DNA of 64,000 bases from Nitrospirota bacterium (GTDB lineage Bacteria; Nitrospirota; Thermodesulfovibrionia; Thermodesulfovibrionales; Dissulfurispiraceae): the NCBI GenBank assembly GCA_023476565.1, contig JAMCVZ010000035.1, positions 19,252 to 83,251 on the forward strand. Reading direction: 5' to 3'. The notes below the pieces were generated by a model. That model ran no database searches and was not told the origin of the DNA. It saw nothing but the letters and a program-made list of their open reading frames with translations. Numbering within the stretch: the first letter of the stretch is position 1; each line of letters opens with the position of its first letter. A program made the position numbers and the translations under genes. This document shows, piece after piece, positions 34,954-43,945 of the stretch.

Positions 34954-36606
34954 ATGTTTCAAGGGTTTAAGGATATGAGCCTTAAAAAAAAGGTGTACAT
35001 TATTTTCGGTGTTCTTATTGCATCTGCAGTAATCGGGATACTCGTGGGCCAGATATCCTTTCAAAGGGTGCAGGTGGGAGGAAAGTTTTATGCCCAGATA
35101 GAGCGGGACATGGTAATAGCCGATGATATTGCAAAACTCAGGGTTAATCTTACCCTCGTGAGGGCGCATCTTTTGACAATGATGCTGGAAAAGGACAAAG
35201 AAAAGCTGGAAGACCACAAGGATACTATTTCTGATTTAACAGAGAGGATAGACGAAATTTTTGCCAAAGTAGAAAAGGCCGTGAAAGAAGGCAATCTTAC
35301 AGAGGCATCTTCTTTGATAACAAAGGCAAAGGAATCATGGAGCGCCTTCAGGGATACGAGGGATAAGGAATTAATCCCCCTCATAACGCAAGGCGATATA
35401 GAAAGGGCAAGGGATCTCGCCACAGGGATTCAGGCCGAAAGGTATAGCGACTTCCTCAGCGCCACAAGCGCTGCCGTTGATAAGGTGAGGGGGGATATTC
35501 CCAAAAGGGTTGAGCAGATTAAAAAAGAGTCAGGGATTCTCGGGATCGGCTTCATAGCAGGAGGAGTTGTCTTTATTGCCTTCCTCATTCTTATTGCCAG
35601 GTTTTTGTCTTCATCCGTAATCACCCCTGTAATAATGGTGTCTCAGAAGTCACAGGCAATGGCAGAGGGCGACTTCAGCGCCACAGATATAGAAATAAAA
35701 AGCAATGATGAGATAGGAATGATGCTGAAGGATTTTACGACCATGTCCTGGAAAATAACCGGGATAATAGGGGGGATAAAAGCGGACATGCAGAATCTCT
35801 CATCTTCCTCTGAAGAGCTTTCGGCTACCGCAGAGGACCTGAGCAAATCTGCAAATGAACAGTCCATGCAGGCACAGCAGGTGGCCGCTGCAGCAACAGA
35901 GATGTCCCAGACAATAATGGATGTGGCAAAGAATTCAGCCCAGGCAGCGGATGCGTCGAGGAACTCGTCAGAGGAAGCCCGGAAGGGGAAAAAGGTGGTA
36001 GAAAAGACCACACAGGGCATGTACAACATTGTGGAAAACGTTAAGGATACCACGAAGATAATAGAGGAACTCGACGCAAGCTCTGCGCAGATAAGCGGGA
36101 TAGCCGCAATAATCAGCGACATAGCAGACCAGACCAATCTTTTGGCCTTGAATGCCGCTATAGAGGCTGCGAGGGCAGGTGAGCAGGGAAGGGGCTTCGC
36201 AGTTGTGGCTGATGAGGTGAGAAAACTGGCGGAAAGAACGGGAAAGGCAACACAGGACATCACCCAACGGATATCCATGATTCAGGAAGAAGCCAGGAAG
36301 TCTGTGGATGCAATGAAGGGCGGAAGCGAAGAGGTGGATAAAGGCCTTGATCTTTCAAAAGAAGCAAGCCGGTCGCTGGACTCTATTGTTGCTGCATCTT
36401 CCAATGCAATGGATATGGTTCAGAGAATTGCTGCTGCTGCAGAGGAGCAGTCTGCTGCAGCCGAGGAGATTACACAGAACATAACCAATATCTCATCGGG
36501 CGTCGGGCATACCACAGAGGCCATAGGACAGGTTAAAGAGGCTGCAGACGGGCTTGCAAGAACAAGCTCTAAGATACGAAAATCCGTAGAATGGTTTAAA
36601 TTTTAG
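34954..36606 (+). CDS. Methyl-accepting chemotaxis protein
   Basis: 550 residues. Membrane helix 1 (about 13-30), a four-helix-bundle (4HB_MCP) periplasmic sensor of about 150 residues, membrane helix 2 (about 195-220), HAMP, and a long cytoplasmic coiled coil. The coiled-coil hairpin tip is [41 protein letters not shown], which contacts CheA and CheW. Methylation-type Glu/Gln pairs flank it. No CheR-docking pentapeptide is at the end (SVEWFKF). No che genes are nearby. The translation site is GGGGGGTGTGTA-ATG. Confidence 0.95.
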   Translation: MFQGFKDMSLKKKVYIIFGVLIASAVIGILVGQISFQRVQVGGKFYAQIERDMVIADDIAKLRVNLTLVRAHLLTMMLEKDKEKLEDHKDTISDLTERIDEIFAKVEKAVKEGNLTEASSLITKAKESWSAFRDTRDKELIPLITQGDIERARDLATGIQAERYSDFLSATSAAVDKVRGDIPKRVEQIKKESGILGIGFIAGGVVFIAFLILIARFLSSSVITPVIMVSQKSQAMAEGDFSATDIEIKSNDEIGMMLKDFTTMSWKITGIIGGIKADMQNLSSSSEELSATAEDLSKSANEQSMQAQQVAAAATEMSQTIMDVAKNSAQAADASRNSSEEARKGKKVVEKTTQGMYNIVENVKDTTKIIEELDASSAQISGIAAIISDIADQTNLLALNAAIEAARAGEQGRGFAVVADEVRKLAERTGKATQDITQRISMIQEEARKSVDAMKGGSEEVDKGLDLSKEASRSLDSIVAASSNAMDMVQRIAAAAEEQSAAAEEITQNITNISSGVGHTTEAIGQVKEAADGLARTSSKIRKSVEWFKF

Positions 36607-36662
36607 AAGGGCATTGCCCTTTGGGGTTTGCAAATTAAAACTTGTAGTTCGGAGGGGAAACA

Positions 36663-36944
36663 ATGAAAAGATTAACAACAGTTCTGGCGGGAGCAACCCT
36701 CTGCATTGCAATCCTTATGGGGCTTGCAAGTGCAGCAGAGAAAATCAAGGGGAAAATCAAAAGCATAGACGCCGGCGCAGGTACGGTTGTTGTCACAGAC
36801 AGCGCCGGCAAGGATGTAAGCATAACATTAGAAGATAAAGGAAAACTAAATAGATACAGCGTAGGAGACAAGGTTAAAAGCAAATACGAAAGCAAAAGCG
36901 GCAAGAATGTAGCCACAGACTTTAGAAAGGCAGAAGGGTGTTAA
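36663..36944 (+). CDS. Small exported protein, paralogue of the one at 18161-18445
   Basis: 93 residues, with CGGAGGGG before ATG. The signal peptide ends LASA/AEKI. The mature part KIKGKIKSIDAGAGTVVVTDSAGKDVSITLEDKGKLNRYSVGDKVKSKYE ends KAEGC, aligning end to end with the protein at 18161. Both keep the single final Cys. The function is unknown; an OB-like periplasmic fold (DUF1344-like) is plausible. Confidence 0.8.
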   Translation: MKRLTTVLAGATLCIAILMGLASAAEKIKGKIKSIDAGAGTVVVTDSAGKDVSITLEDKGKLNRYSVGDKVKSKYESKSGKNVATDFRKAEGC

Positions 36945-36964
36945 ACCTCTGATAAACTTACAGG

Positions 36965-36988
36965 GGCGACCGGCCCGGGCCGGTCGCC
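36965..36988. terminator. Perfect 24 bp palindrome after the small exported gene
   Basis: GGCGACCGGCCC followed by GGGCCGGTCGCC. It forms a very stable hairpin 20 bp after the stop codon but lacks a strong T-run, so termination is likely but not certain. Confidence 0.6.
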
Positions 36989-37090
36989 TTAGCCTTAACT
37001 CCCTTTGGCGTTACCATCTTGCCGATCCTCCCCGTTAACCCTCATCAGATATATCCCCTGTGAGCCGTCCCTGTCAGAGGCAAACTGATA

Positions 37091-37132
37091 TCAGGATTCA
37101 GGATTTTAGACGTTATTAATGAATCCTGATTT
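37091..37132. repeat. Inverted AATCCTGA / TCAGGATT words around the ribE stop
   Basis: ATCAGGATTCAGGATTTTAGAC on the left and AATCCTGATTTTTT on the right enclose the ribE stop codon. They may serve as its terminator. Confidence 0.55.
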
Positions 37133-37750
37133 TTTGAGGGCTGAGAGCAAAGAAGAGTCTTTATCCGTTTGCAGGAATTTTGCAACGTATTTTGCAAGGA
37201 TATCCGGTTCGAGGTTGACGGTATCTCCCACACCTTTGAATCCTATGGTCGTCAGCTTCGCTGTATGCGGGATAATCACCACGCTGAAGGCGTCTTCCAG
37301 AACATCAACCACGGTCAGGCTTATACCGTCAACGGCAACCGAACCTTTTTCAACAAGGTATTTCAGCACAAATCCCGGGGTCTCTATCTCTATTTTTATC
37401 GCAGTGCCTTCAGGCCTCTTTGCCCTTATCCTGCCGGTTCCGTCCACGTGGCCGGTAACAAAATGTCCCCCCAGTTTCGAATCCGGTCTCAGGGACGGTT
37501 CGAGATTGACCCTGTCTCCTCTTTTAAGATTTCCAAGATTCGTACTGCGGAGGGTTTCATGAGAAACATCGAAAGAGGCGGCATCGTTTCCCATACTTGC
37601 AACGGTCAGGCACACACCGTTTATGGCTATACTATCCCCGGGGGCGGCATCCTTCATAACCTCGCTGCCCCTGACAAACAGCCTTGCGCTCCCGGTACTC
37701 CTCTCTATGGAGGCCACTTCACCAAGCTCTATGATCAATCCTGTAAACAT
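37106..37750 (-). CDS. ribE: Riboflavin synthase, alpha chain
   Basis: 214 residues from ATG 37750, which gives the family's invariant start MFTGLIIELGEV; the longer frame adds seven residues. Two homologous lumazine-binding halves are visible: INGVCLTV...FDVSHETLRSTNLG with GGHFVTGHVDGTG, and VDGISLTVVDV...VVIIPHTAKLTT. The enzyme dismutates two 6,7-dimethyl-8-ribityllumazines to riboflavin. No Shine-Dalgarno is visible because an inverted-word element fills the whole gap to lepB and begins 3 bp before the ATG. ribH and ribD are not in the window. Confidence 0.95.
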   Translation of the reverse strand: MFTGLIIELGEVASIERSTGSARLFVRGSEVMKDAAPGDSIAINGVCLTVASMGNDAASFDVSHETLRSTNLGNLKRGDRVNLEPSLRPDSKLGGHFVTGHVDGTGRIRAKRPEGTAIKIEIETPGFVLKYLVEKGSVAVDGISLTVVDVLEDAFSVVIIPHTAKLTTIGFKGVGDTVNLEPDILAKYVAKFLQTDKDSSLLSALKKSGFINNV

Positions 37751-37752
37751 AG

Positions 37753-37832
37753 ATACAGTTATTAGTAACAAGTGACAAGTAACGAGTTAAGGAATAAAAA
37801 AGATTCCAAAAACTTGTCACTCGTTACTGTAT
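37753..37832. repeat. Inverted short-word element (GTAACAAGT type), lepB-ribE gap
   Basis: The left arm ATACAGTTATTAGTAACAAG with GTGACAAGTAACGAGTT; the right arm AACTTGTCACTCGTTACTGTAT. It occupies all but 3 bp of the space between the lepB stop and the ribE start. Confidence 0.75.
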
Positions 37833-37833
37833 T

Positions 37834-38439
37834 TTAATGTATTAAACTTCCTATCCTTCCGAATCTCGGGAAATTCTTTATGCTGTCCCATGACCAGTAT
37901 ATGACGAACGCCTTGCCCCTCAAATCCTTCATATCCACATAACCCCAGTACCTGCTGTCGTAGCTCTGGTCCCTGTTGTCCCCCATGACAAAAAGCTTGT
38001 CCTTCGGAACAAGGTAGGGCCCGAAATTATCTCTCGGCTCCATAACGCCTGTGTGCACGGAATTGTCCGTATGCTGTATAAACGGCTCGTTCACACGCTT
38101 CCCGTTGACGAATATCTCCTTGTTCTTTTCTTCAACCACGTCGCCCTCGACACCGACGACCCTCTTTATAAAATCCTTGCTCCGGTCTTCAGGGTATTTA
38201 AAAACCACAACGTCCCCTCTCTCGGGCCTCTTGATGCTGAGGACCCTTTTATCACTCAAAGGAAGCTTTGTGCCGAATACGAACTTATTCACAAGGATAT
38301 GATCCCCTATGAGCAGGGTGGGGATCATGGAGCCGGACGGTATCTTGAATGCCTGTACAACGTAAGCCCTGATAACAAGGGCGAGTACCAGCGCAGTGCC
38401 GATCGCCTTGATATATTCCCATACTTTGTTCTGCTTCAT
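37834..38439 (-). CDS. lepB: Signal peptidase I
   Basis: 201 residues from the ATG at 38439; two ATGs are adjacent and the AAGGGAG site best fits the second. One N-terminal membrane helix (ALVLALVIRAYVVQAF) is followed by box B with the catalytic Ser (IPSGSMIPTL) and box D with the catalytic Lys (DFIKRVVGVEGDVV). The late box GDNRDQSYDSRYWG is also present. It cleaves signal peptides on the periplasmic side of the inner membrane. It follows lepA in the same direction, as in many bacteria. Confidence 0.95.
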   Translation of the reverse strand: MKQNKVWEYIKAIGTALVLALVIRAYVVQAFKIPSGSMIPTLLIGDHILVNKFVFGTKLPLSDKRVLSIKRPERGDVVVFKYPEDRSKDFIKRVVGVEGDVVEEKNKEIFVNGKRVNEPFIQHTDNSVHTGVMEPRDNFGPYLVPKDKLFVMGDNRDQSYDSRYWGYVDMKDLRGKAFVIYWSWDSIKNFPRFGRIGSLIH

Positions 38440-38470
38440 CATTCTCCCTTCTTCAAACACTCAACTCTGA

Positions 38471-38563
38471 TCTCTAAATCCTAAAAAAGACCGGTGTTTA
38501 AAACCTTTTACACTTATACAATTTATTTTTGTTTAGGGTTTAGGATTTCGTATTTAGGATTTG
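38471..38563. repeat. Inverted short-word element (AAATCCTA / TAGGATTT), lepA-lepB gap
   Basis: The left side TCTCTAAATCCTAAAA; the right side TTTAGGGTTTAGGATTTCG and TATTTAGGATTTG. Confidence 0.6.
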
Positions 38564-38570
38564 TACGAGC

Positions 38571-40361
38571 CTATTCCTCGATTTTCAAAACAGACAGGAA
38601 CGCCTCCTGGGGTATCTCCACTTTCCCGATCTGTTTCATTCTTTTCTTGCCTTCCTTCTGCTTCTCAAGGAGCTTCCTTTTTCTTGTTATATCGCCGCCG
38701 TAGCATTTTGCGAGCACATTTTTTCTCAGCGCTTTGACGCTCTCCCTCGCAATTATTTTCCCGCCTATGGCAGCCTGTATGGCGATCTCATATAACTGCC
38801 TTGGAATAATCCCTCTGAGTTTTTCGGCAATTTGCCTGCCTTTATAATAAGCCTTGTCTTTATGAACAATCAAGGAGAGCGCGTCAATCGATTCGCCGTT
38901 AAGCAGTATATCCAGTTTTACAAGGTCCGATTCCTTATATCCAAGGAATTCGTAATCCATCGAGGCATAACCCCTCGAGACGGATTTAAGCTTGTCATAA
39001 AAATCCCACAATATCTCGTTGAGCGGCAGTTCATAGGTGACGACAATCCTGTCTTTGCTGATGTAATTGAACTCGATCTGGATCCCGCGCTTTTCCTGGC
39101 ACAGCTCCAGTATCTGTCCGACATAGACCTGAGGCACAAAGATGGTCACCTTTACATAGGGCTCCTCTATCTTGATATATCTTTCGGGAAGGCTGCTCGG
39201 ATTGTCGATGTAAATCTCCTTTCCCGACATCTCCGTCACCCTGTAAACAACCGTAGGCGCGGTGCTTATGAGTGAAAGCTCGAATTCCCTCTCGAGCCGC
39301 TCTTTAATTATCTCCATATGGAGCAGACCGAGGAATCCGCACCTGAACCCGAAACCCAGCGCGGATGAGGTCTCAGGTTCGAAGCTGAAAGAGGAATCGT
39401 TCAACCTGAGCTTATCAAGCGCGGTCTTCAGTTCTCCGTATTGATGGGTTTCAACAGGATAGAAGCCGCAGAAGACCATCGGCTTGATTTCCTTGTACCC
39501 GGGGAGGGCCGCGTCGGCGGGGTTCTTTGCATCGGTGATGGTGTCTCCTATTTTTGTATCGCTCACGGTCTTTATCCCCGCGACCACGTATCCCACTTCC
39601 CCGGCGGAGAGTTGGGATGTGTCCTCCATTTTGGGCGTAAAAACACCGACCTTCACGACCTCGTACTCCTTATTCATGGCCATCATCTTTATTTTCATCC
39701 CGGGCCTGATTGTCCCGTCAAAAACCCTGACGAGAACTATAACCCCCTGGTAATTATCAAACCATGAGTCGAAGATCAGGGCTTTGAGCGGCGCGTCATC
39801 GGTCCCCTTCGGGGGCTGTATTTTCCTGACGATCGCCTCAAGTATCTCCCTGGTGCCTATGCCTTCCTTCGCGCTTGCTAATACGGCCTCGGAGCAATCG
39901 ATGCCCAGGGCGTCCTCAATCTGCCCCTTGACCTGCTCAGCGTCCGCGCCGGGGAGGTCTATTTTATTGATAACGGGGATAATCTCGTGGTTATGCTCTA
40001 TGGCAAGATATGTATTGGCAAGGGTCTGGGCCTCTACGCCCTGCGTGGCGTCGACAACCAGCAAACTGCCTTCACATGATGCAAGGCTCCTCGATACCTC
40101 ATAGGAAAAATCGACATGCCCGGGAGTATCGATAAGATTGAGGATATAGGATTCGCCGTTTTCCGCATTGTAATTGAGCCTTACGGCATGGGCCTTGATG
40201 GTGATACCTCTTTCTCTTTCCAACTCCATGGAATCAAGGACCTGCTCCATCATCTCTCTTGAGCTTAAAGCGCCGGTAAATTCAAGCAGCCTGTCCGCAA
40301 GAGTTGATTTCCCGTGGTCAATGTGTGCGATTATTGAAAAATTCCGTATATTTTTAGACAT
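38571..40361 (-). CDS. lepA: Elongation factor 4 (back-translocating GTPase LepA)
   Basis: 596 residues from ATG 40361 ([18 protein letters not shown]); the longer frame adds five residues without support. G1 [10 protein letters not shown]3 DTPGHVDF, G4 NKIDLPGAD and G5 ASAKEG are all present. Domains II, III and V follow, then the LepA-specific C-terminal domain ([20 protein letters not shown]...[22 protein letters not shown]). It acts on stalled or mistranslocated ribosomes. Its first codons are duplicated in inverted orientation inside the ROK gene. Confidence 0.97.
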   Translation of the reverse strand: MSKNIRNFSIIAHIDHGKSTLADRLLEFTGALSSREMMEQVLDSMELERERGITIKAHAVRLNYNAENGESYILNLIDTPGHVDFSYEVSRSLASCEGSLLVVDATQGVEAQTLANTYLAIEHNHEIIPVINKIDLPGADAEQVKGQIEDALGIDCSEAVLASAKEGIGTREILEAIVRKIQPPKGTDDAPLKALIFDSWFDNYQGVIVLVRVFDGTIRPGMKIKMMAMNKEYEVVKVGVFTPKMEDTSQLSAGEVGYVVAGIKTVSDTKIGDTITDAKNPADAALPGYKEIKPMVFCGFYPVETHQYGELKTALDKLRLNDSSFSFEPETSSALGFGFRCGFLGLLHMEIIKERLEREFELSLISTAPTVVYRVTEMSGKEIYIDNPSSLPERYIKIEEPYVKVTIFVPQVYVGQILELCQEKRGIQIEFNYISKDRIVVTYELPLNEILWDFYDKLKSVSRGYASMDYEFLGYKESDLVKLDILLNGESIDALSLIVHKDKAYYKGRQIAEKLRGIIPRQLYEIAIQAAIGGKIIARESVKALRKNVLAKCYGGDITRKRKLLEKQKEGKKRMKQIGKVEIPQEAFLSVLKIEE

Positions 40362-40492
40362 AAATAAATCAGGCAAGAGGTGATAGGCGAGAGGCTATCG
40401 GTAACAGAAAAGAAATCAGAGCTTGTTATTCACCGCCTATTGCCATTGCCTATCCTTTGCATTGTTCGAATATAAGATTTGCAGCCCCGATG
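40332..40492 (+). repeat. Perfect inverted repeat, left arm (161 bp)
   Basis: It covers the first codons of lepA, the whole lepA-ROK intergenic region and the last 14 codons of ROK. It is identical to the reverse complement of 40635-40795. Confidence 0.95.
40371..40455. repeat. Inverted short-word element (ATAGGCGA / CGCCTAT), lepA-ROK gap
   Basis: AGGCAAGAGGTGATAGGCGAGAGGC at the left and CACCGCCTATTGCCATTGCCTATCC at the right. A second, inverted copy lies within 40672-40756 because of the larger duplication. Confidence 0.6.
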
Positions 40493-40645
40493 ATTCCCGC
40501 GTCGTCGCATAGCGCGGATGGGATTATCTTGACTTTGCCGTAGAGCTCCTTAAATGCTCTCTTCGATGCCTCTTTTATCGCGGCTTCGATATAGATGTTC
40601 CACGCCCCTATGAGCCCACCTGTCAGCACTACGGCATCGGGGCTG
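40450..40645 (-). pseudogene. ROK-family sugar kinase, detached C-terminal part
   Basis: It reads SPDAVVLTGGLIGAWNIYIE...VKIIPSALCDDAGIIGAANLIFEQCKG and stop, the normal end of a ROK kinase, but it is cut off from the N-terminal part by the inverted copy of 40332-40492. About 50-60 residues of the central domain, judged by family length, are missing. Confidence 0.8.
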
Positions 40646-40795
40646 CAAATCTTATATTCGAACAATGCAAAGGATAGGCAATGGCAATAGGCGGTGAATA
40701 ACAAGCTCTGATTTCTTTTCTGTTACCGATAGCCTCTCGCCTATCACCTCTTGCCTGATTTATTTATGTCTAAAAATATACGGAATTTTTCAATA
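40635..40795 (-). repeat. Perfect inverted repeat, right arm (161 bp)
   Basis: An inverted copy of 40332-40492 placed inside the ROK gene; the spacer between arms is 142 bp. Short homologies at the joints are CATCGGGGC at one end and TATTG at the other. No mismatch was found between the arms. Confidence 0.95.
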
Positions 40796-41384
40796 TGCTG
40801 CTTTTGCCTTTTTCCAGTTCCGAAACCGCGGTCCCTATGATTGCTGTTGCAGACGCATACAGTTCAAGGCACCCCACGTTTCCGCACGGGCATTGGGGCC
40901 CGTCAATGTTTATACTCATATGCCCGATCTCCGCGGCTACCGGCAGGAGCTTTTTATCTATTATCACCCCGCCACCGATGCCGGTTCCAAGGGTGAGCAT
41001 GACGAAATTCTTGAACTCTTTTCCCGCGCCTGCACATTTTTCGCCGCAGGCGGCCGCATTTGCATCGTTTTCGACCGCAATACACGTTTTATACCGCTTT
41101 TTGATTTCCGCCGCCAGGTTTACGCTGTTAAGCTTTGGGATATTGGGAGATTTCATGACAACACCGCCTTCCCTGTCAATAAGACCGGCAACGGCAATAC
41201 CGATGCCGCATACTTCCCTGGCGTGCGGCGCGTAGACAGTGTCAAGCTGTTTATAAAGCACGGAGAGCGGCTCTTTCCCGGTAGCGTTCTTGACCTTTGA
41301 TACAATGTCTCCATCAAGATTGATCAGGGCCGTCCTTATATTGGTACCGCCGATATCCACACCTACAACATACTTCTTTGCCAT
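40796..41384 (-). pseudogene. ROK-family sugar kinase (glucokinase-like), truncated N-terminal part
   Basis: The open frame from 41384 to 40770 encodes about 195 genuine residues followed by ILKNSVYF, which is inverted lepA sequence. Genuine features are the ATP site VGVDIGGTNIRTAL, the catalytic region ENDANAAACGE, LGTGIGGGVIIDKK and the ROK zinc site GPQCPCGNVGCLE. The family phosphorylates glucose or related sugars using ATP. The frame stops before the last domain, so the product should be inactive unless the rearrangement is an artefact. Confidence 0.85.
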
Positions 41385-41544
41385 CTGCTCTCTCTTATGA
41401 GGAACGCTATAATTAAAAATCGAATTTTATATTAACATATTTGCGGTGTTTGCGCAATTTTACAGGCCGCCGGCACATGAAATGCCTTTCAAGCCTTTTT
41501 GTCTCCGCATGGTTAAGAGACAGGCAATTTTGATATAATCAGGG

Positions 41545-42474
41545 ATGAACTTTTATTTGATAGACGGGAACTCCTACTTTTACAGGGCATACCACGCCAT
41601 AAGGGGACTGAGCAATTCCAAAGGCCTCCCGACCAATGCCATATACGGTTTTACGAACATGCTCCTCAAGATAATCAGGGAAAAGAAGCCCGATGCGCTG
41701 GTTATAGTCTTCGACTCCCCTGTTCCGACCGGGAGGCACAGGATTTATGAGGAATACAAGGCGCAGAGACCCGGGATGCCCGGCGACCTGGCGCTGCAGG
41801 TGCCCAGGATAAAAGAGGTAATTAAGGCGTTCAACATCCCCGTGTTCGAGATGCCGGGATACGAAGCGGACGACATCATATGCACCCTCGCGAAGAAGGC
41901 CGCATCCCGGGGGGCTGAAACGTTCATTGTAAGCGGTGATAAGGATATGATGCAGGTGGTGAGCGGCTCTATAAGAATCTACGATCCGATGAAAGAAGCG
42001 ATTATCGACGAAAATTATATAAGGGACAGATTCGAAATGCCTCCCGGAAAGATATCGGAAATCATGGCGCTTACCGGAGATGCCGTAGACAATATACCCG
42101 GCGTCAAGGGGATCGGCGAAAAAAGGGCAAAGGAGCTGCTTCTCCGGGCAGGCAGCCTCGACGAACTCCTGAACCATCCTGAAAAAATAGAAAACGAGCG
42201 GCTCAGTACCATGATAAGGGAAAACCTGGAAAACATAAAGTTGAGCAAAATACTTGCTACTATCGATACGAATATACCTATTGATGTGGATACCGGCGAC
42301 CTTGCCGTAAAAGAGCCTGATTGGCCGGCGCTCCTCCGGCTTTTTACCGAGTTCGAATTCAAGAGCCTGATAAAGCTGGTCCCCACCCGGGGATACGGGC
42401 CGCGAGGTCGGTACGGAACCATTACGAACAAGGGTCAATTGCTGGCATTTTTGGGCAAGGGAGAGAAGAAGTAG
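41545..42474 (+). CDS. polA: DNA polymerase I 5'-3' exonuclease domain as a separate gene
   Basis: 309 residues forming a complete 5'-3' exonuclease (FEN-like). Metal-site and DNA-binding motifs are intact: LIDGNSYFYRAYHA, IVFDSPVPTGRH, YEADDIICTLA, SGDKDMMQVV, LTGDAVDNIPGVKGIGEKRA. The sequence ends after the usual domain boundary (FTEFEFKSLIKL) with a foreign-looking tail RGYGPRGRYG...GKGEKK. In a normal polA the frame would run on into the 3'-5' exonuclease, which here begins 1.57 kb downstream as its own gene. A TGATATAAT box lies only 6 bp before the ATG, so the mRNA may be leaderless. Confidence 0.93.
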   Translation: MNFYLIDGNSYFYRAYHAIRGLSNSKGLPTNAIYGFTNMLLKIIREKKPDALVIVFDSPVPTGRHRIYEEYKAQRPGMPGDLALQVPRIKEVIKAFNIPVFEMPGYEADDIICTLAKKAASRGAETFIVSGDKDMMQVVSGSIRIYDPMKEAIIDENYIRDRFEMPPGKISEIMALTGDAVDNIPGVKGIGEKRAKELLLRAGSLDELLNHPEKIENERLSTMIRENLENIKLSKILATIDTNIPIDVDTGDLAVKEPDWPALLRLFTEFEFKSLIKLVPTRGYGPRGRYGTITNKGQLLAFLGKGEKK

Positions 42475-43375
42475 GCGCAGCTGAATGTTTGGTTCGATGA
42501 ACTCTACTATTTCGTTTTTTGTTATTTGCGCCATATTTTTCTATTGTTTCACAAAGAAGCATTTCTTTTTCTTTTATCTTGCCACGAGCCAATGCAACAT
42601 ATTCCGATGAAATATCTATACCAACAGAGTTGCGTCTAAGTTGCTGTGCCACTTCGCAGACAGTGCCGCATCCGACAAATGGATCAAGCACCCAATCGTC
42701 TTCTTTGGTAAAAAGTTTAATGAACCATTCCGGAAGGTCCTGGGGAAATGTCGCGCTATGATTCCTATTACCGGTTTCAGTAGCCAGATGCAATACATTA
42801 GAAGGGTATGCTTTGTCGCGGCCAACCCAATTTGCAATGTTTTTTCCGAAACCGCTGCCGACTTGAGAGTTAAACCTGACAACATCATTTTGGCCAAGAT
42901 GTTTTAATCGTGTTTTTGCCCAGTTTCCCATGGGCACCATTACGGCTTCCTGATACATGTGGAACTGTCGAGTTTTATTAAATTGGAGGCAGCGTTCCCA
43001 TGCGTCACGGAAGCGGTTCGGCCATTTGCCCGGATGACAATTTTTCTTATGCCAAACGAATTCTTCTGTCCAAAGCCACCCTTGCCGCCGAAGTTCAAGA
43101 ATCAACTCGATAACGTAGGTATGTCTCTCTCCGTCAACGACCTTTTCTTTAATATTGAGGATGAACGTTCCTGCAGGCTTAAGAACTCTGAGAAACTCTT
43201 TGCTGCGCGGAAGGAACCATCCAACGTAGTTATCAGGCGAAATCCCCCCGTATGTTTTGGCTCGACAATCCGCGTAAGGTGGTGATGTGACAATGAGATC
43301 GAAAAAATCGTCAGGGTAGTGCTTTAAAACACCCAAGCAATCACCCTGCTTTATAATGGCTTCAATAGTTTTCAT
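42422..43375 (-). CDS. DNA methyltransferase, N4-cytosine/N6-adenine beta type
   Basis: 317 residues. The catalytic motif IV TSPPY (30-34) precedes the AdoMet motif I DPFVGCGT (231-238), which is the beta-class order; SPPY favours N4-cytosine methylation. Its ATG overlaps by 4 bp (ATGA) the stop of an upstream frame that survives only as 41 residues, so it was once a tight restriction-modification operon. The last about 30 residues run antisense into the polA exonuclease gene (overlap 42422-42474), and a new frame starting MAQITKNEIVEFIEPN at 42534 is cut at the same place. The true C-terminus may therefore be lost. No intact restriction endonuclease is present. Confidence 0.85.
   Translation of the reverse strand: MKTIEAIIKQGDCLGVLKHYPDDFFDLIVTSPPYADCRAKTYGGISPDNYVGWFLPRSKEFLRVLKPAGTFILNIKEKVVDGERHTYVIELILELRRQGWLWTEEFVWHKKNCHPGKWPNRFRDAWERCLQFNKTRQFHMYQEAVMVPMGNWAKTRLKHLGQNDVVRFNSQVGSGFGKNIANWVGRDKAYPSNVLHLATETGNRNHSATFPQDLPEWFIKLFTKEDDWVLDPFVGCGTVCEVAQQLRRNSVGIDISSEYVALARGKIKEKEMLLCETIEKYGANNKKRNSRVHRTKHSAAPTSSLPCPKMPAIDPCS
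42475..42534 (-). pseudogene. Cut-off start of the gene that followed the methyltransferase
   Basis: Within the end of the methyltransferase gene, in another frame, an ATG begins MAQITKNEIVEFIEPNIQ, a protein-like start. After about 20 codons the sequence becomes antisense of polA. It could be the first residues of a lost restriction endonuclease. Confidence 0.35.
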
Positions 43376-43502
43376 TTCGGATATTTTATCACTGTTGAGC
43401 CATCAAATGCCACATGCTTAATCGTTATATTTTCGCATCGTTCGCGCCAAAGGCACGAACATTCTCTTTTAGGCTTATTCTGCATTGCATAGTATTCTAT
43501 CA
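43372..43502 (-). pseudogene. Surviving C-terminal piece of a gene upstream of the methyltransferase
   Basis: It reads LIEYYAMQNKPKRECSCLW then RERCENITIKHVAFDGSTV and stop, with the stop overlapping the methyltransferase ATG. Upstream the frame passes directly into a MutY-like gene in another frame at about 43502, which marks a joint. The family was not recognised. Confidence 0.4.
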
Positions 43503-43859
43503 AGCCGACAGCATATCGGCAGAAGAAGGGAGCATCCCTCCGAACTCCGCCACCACGGTCCGGGCACAATTTTTCAAAGCCACTGCACGGCGGTTATACC
43601 CCAACCCCTGCCATACCGCAAGCACTTCGCGGAGCGTCGCCCTGGAGAGGGACGAGAAATCCGGGAACGCTGCGATGAATTGCGCATACTTCGCCGTAAC
43701 CCGCTCCACCTGCGTCTGCTGGAGCATGATCTCCGAGACCAGGATATGGTAAGGATTATCCGTGTTGCGCCATGGAAGATTGTTGCGGCCGTGCTTACGG
43801 TAGTATTGATAAACAACCTTTCTGAAATGCCTGATTCCCTCCGGAGTTATTTCCTTCAT
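43500..43859 (-). pseudogene. MutY-like A/G-specific adenine glycosylase, N-terminal fragment
   Basis: 119 residues of a HhH-GPD glycosylase: FRKVVYQYYRKHGRNNLPWR, NPYHILVSEIMLQQTQVERV, WQGLGYNRRAVALK and LPSSADMLSA. It breaks exactly where LPGIG and the catalytic Asp would follow. The Fe-S cluster and remaining catalytic domain are absent, so the product cannot be an active glycosylase. Confidence 0.8.
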
Positions 43860-43945
43860 CGTACATCCCGATTATCATCGGTCAAAGCGAATTTATAAAT
43901 CACATCTTATTTTAACCTAATTTCTGTTAAACTATTATATGCGTT

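Noticed and set aside
41539..42534. 331-codon minus-strand frame opposite the polA exonuclease
   Set aside because: Antisense to conserved exonuclease motifs; only its first about 20 codons (42475-42534) could be a genuine gene start and are listed separately.
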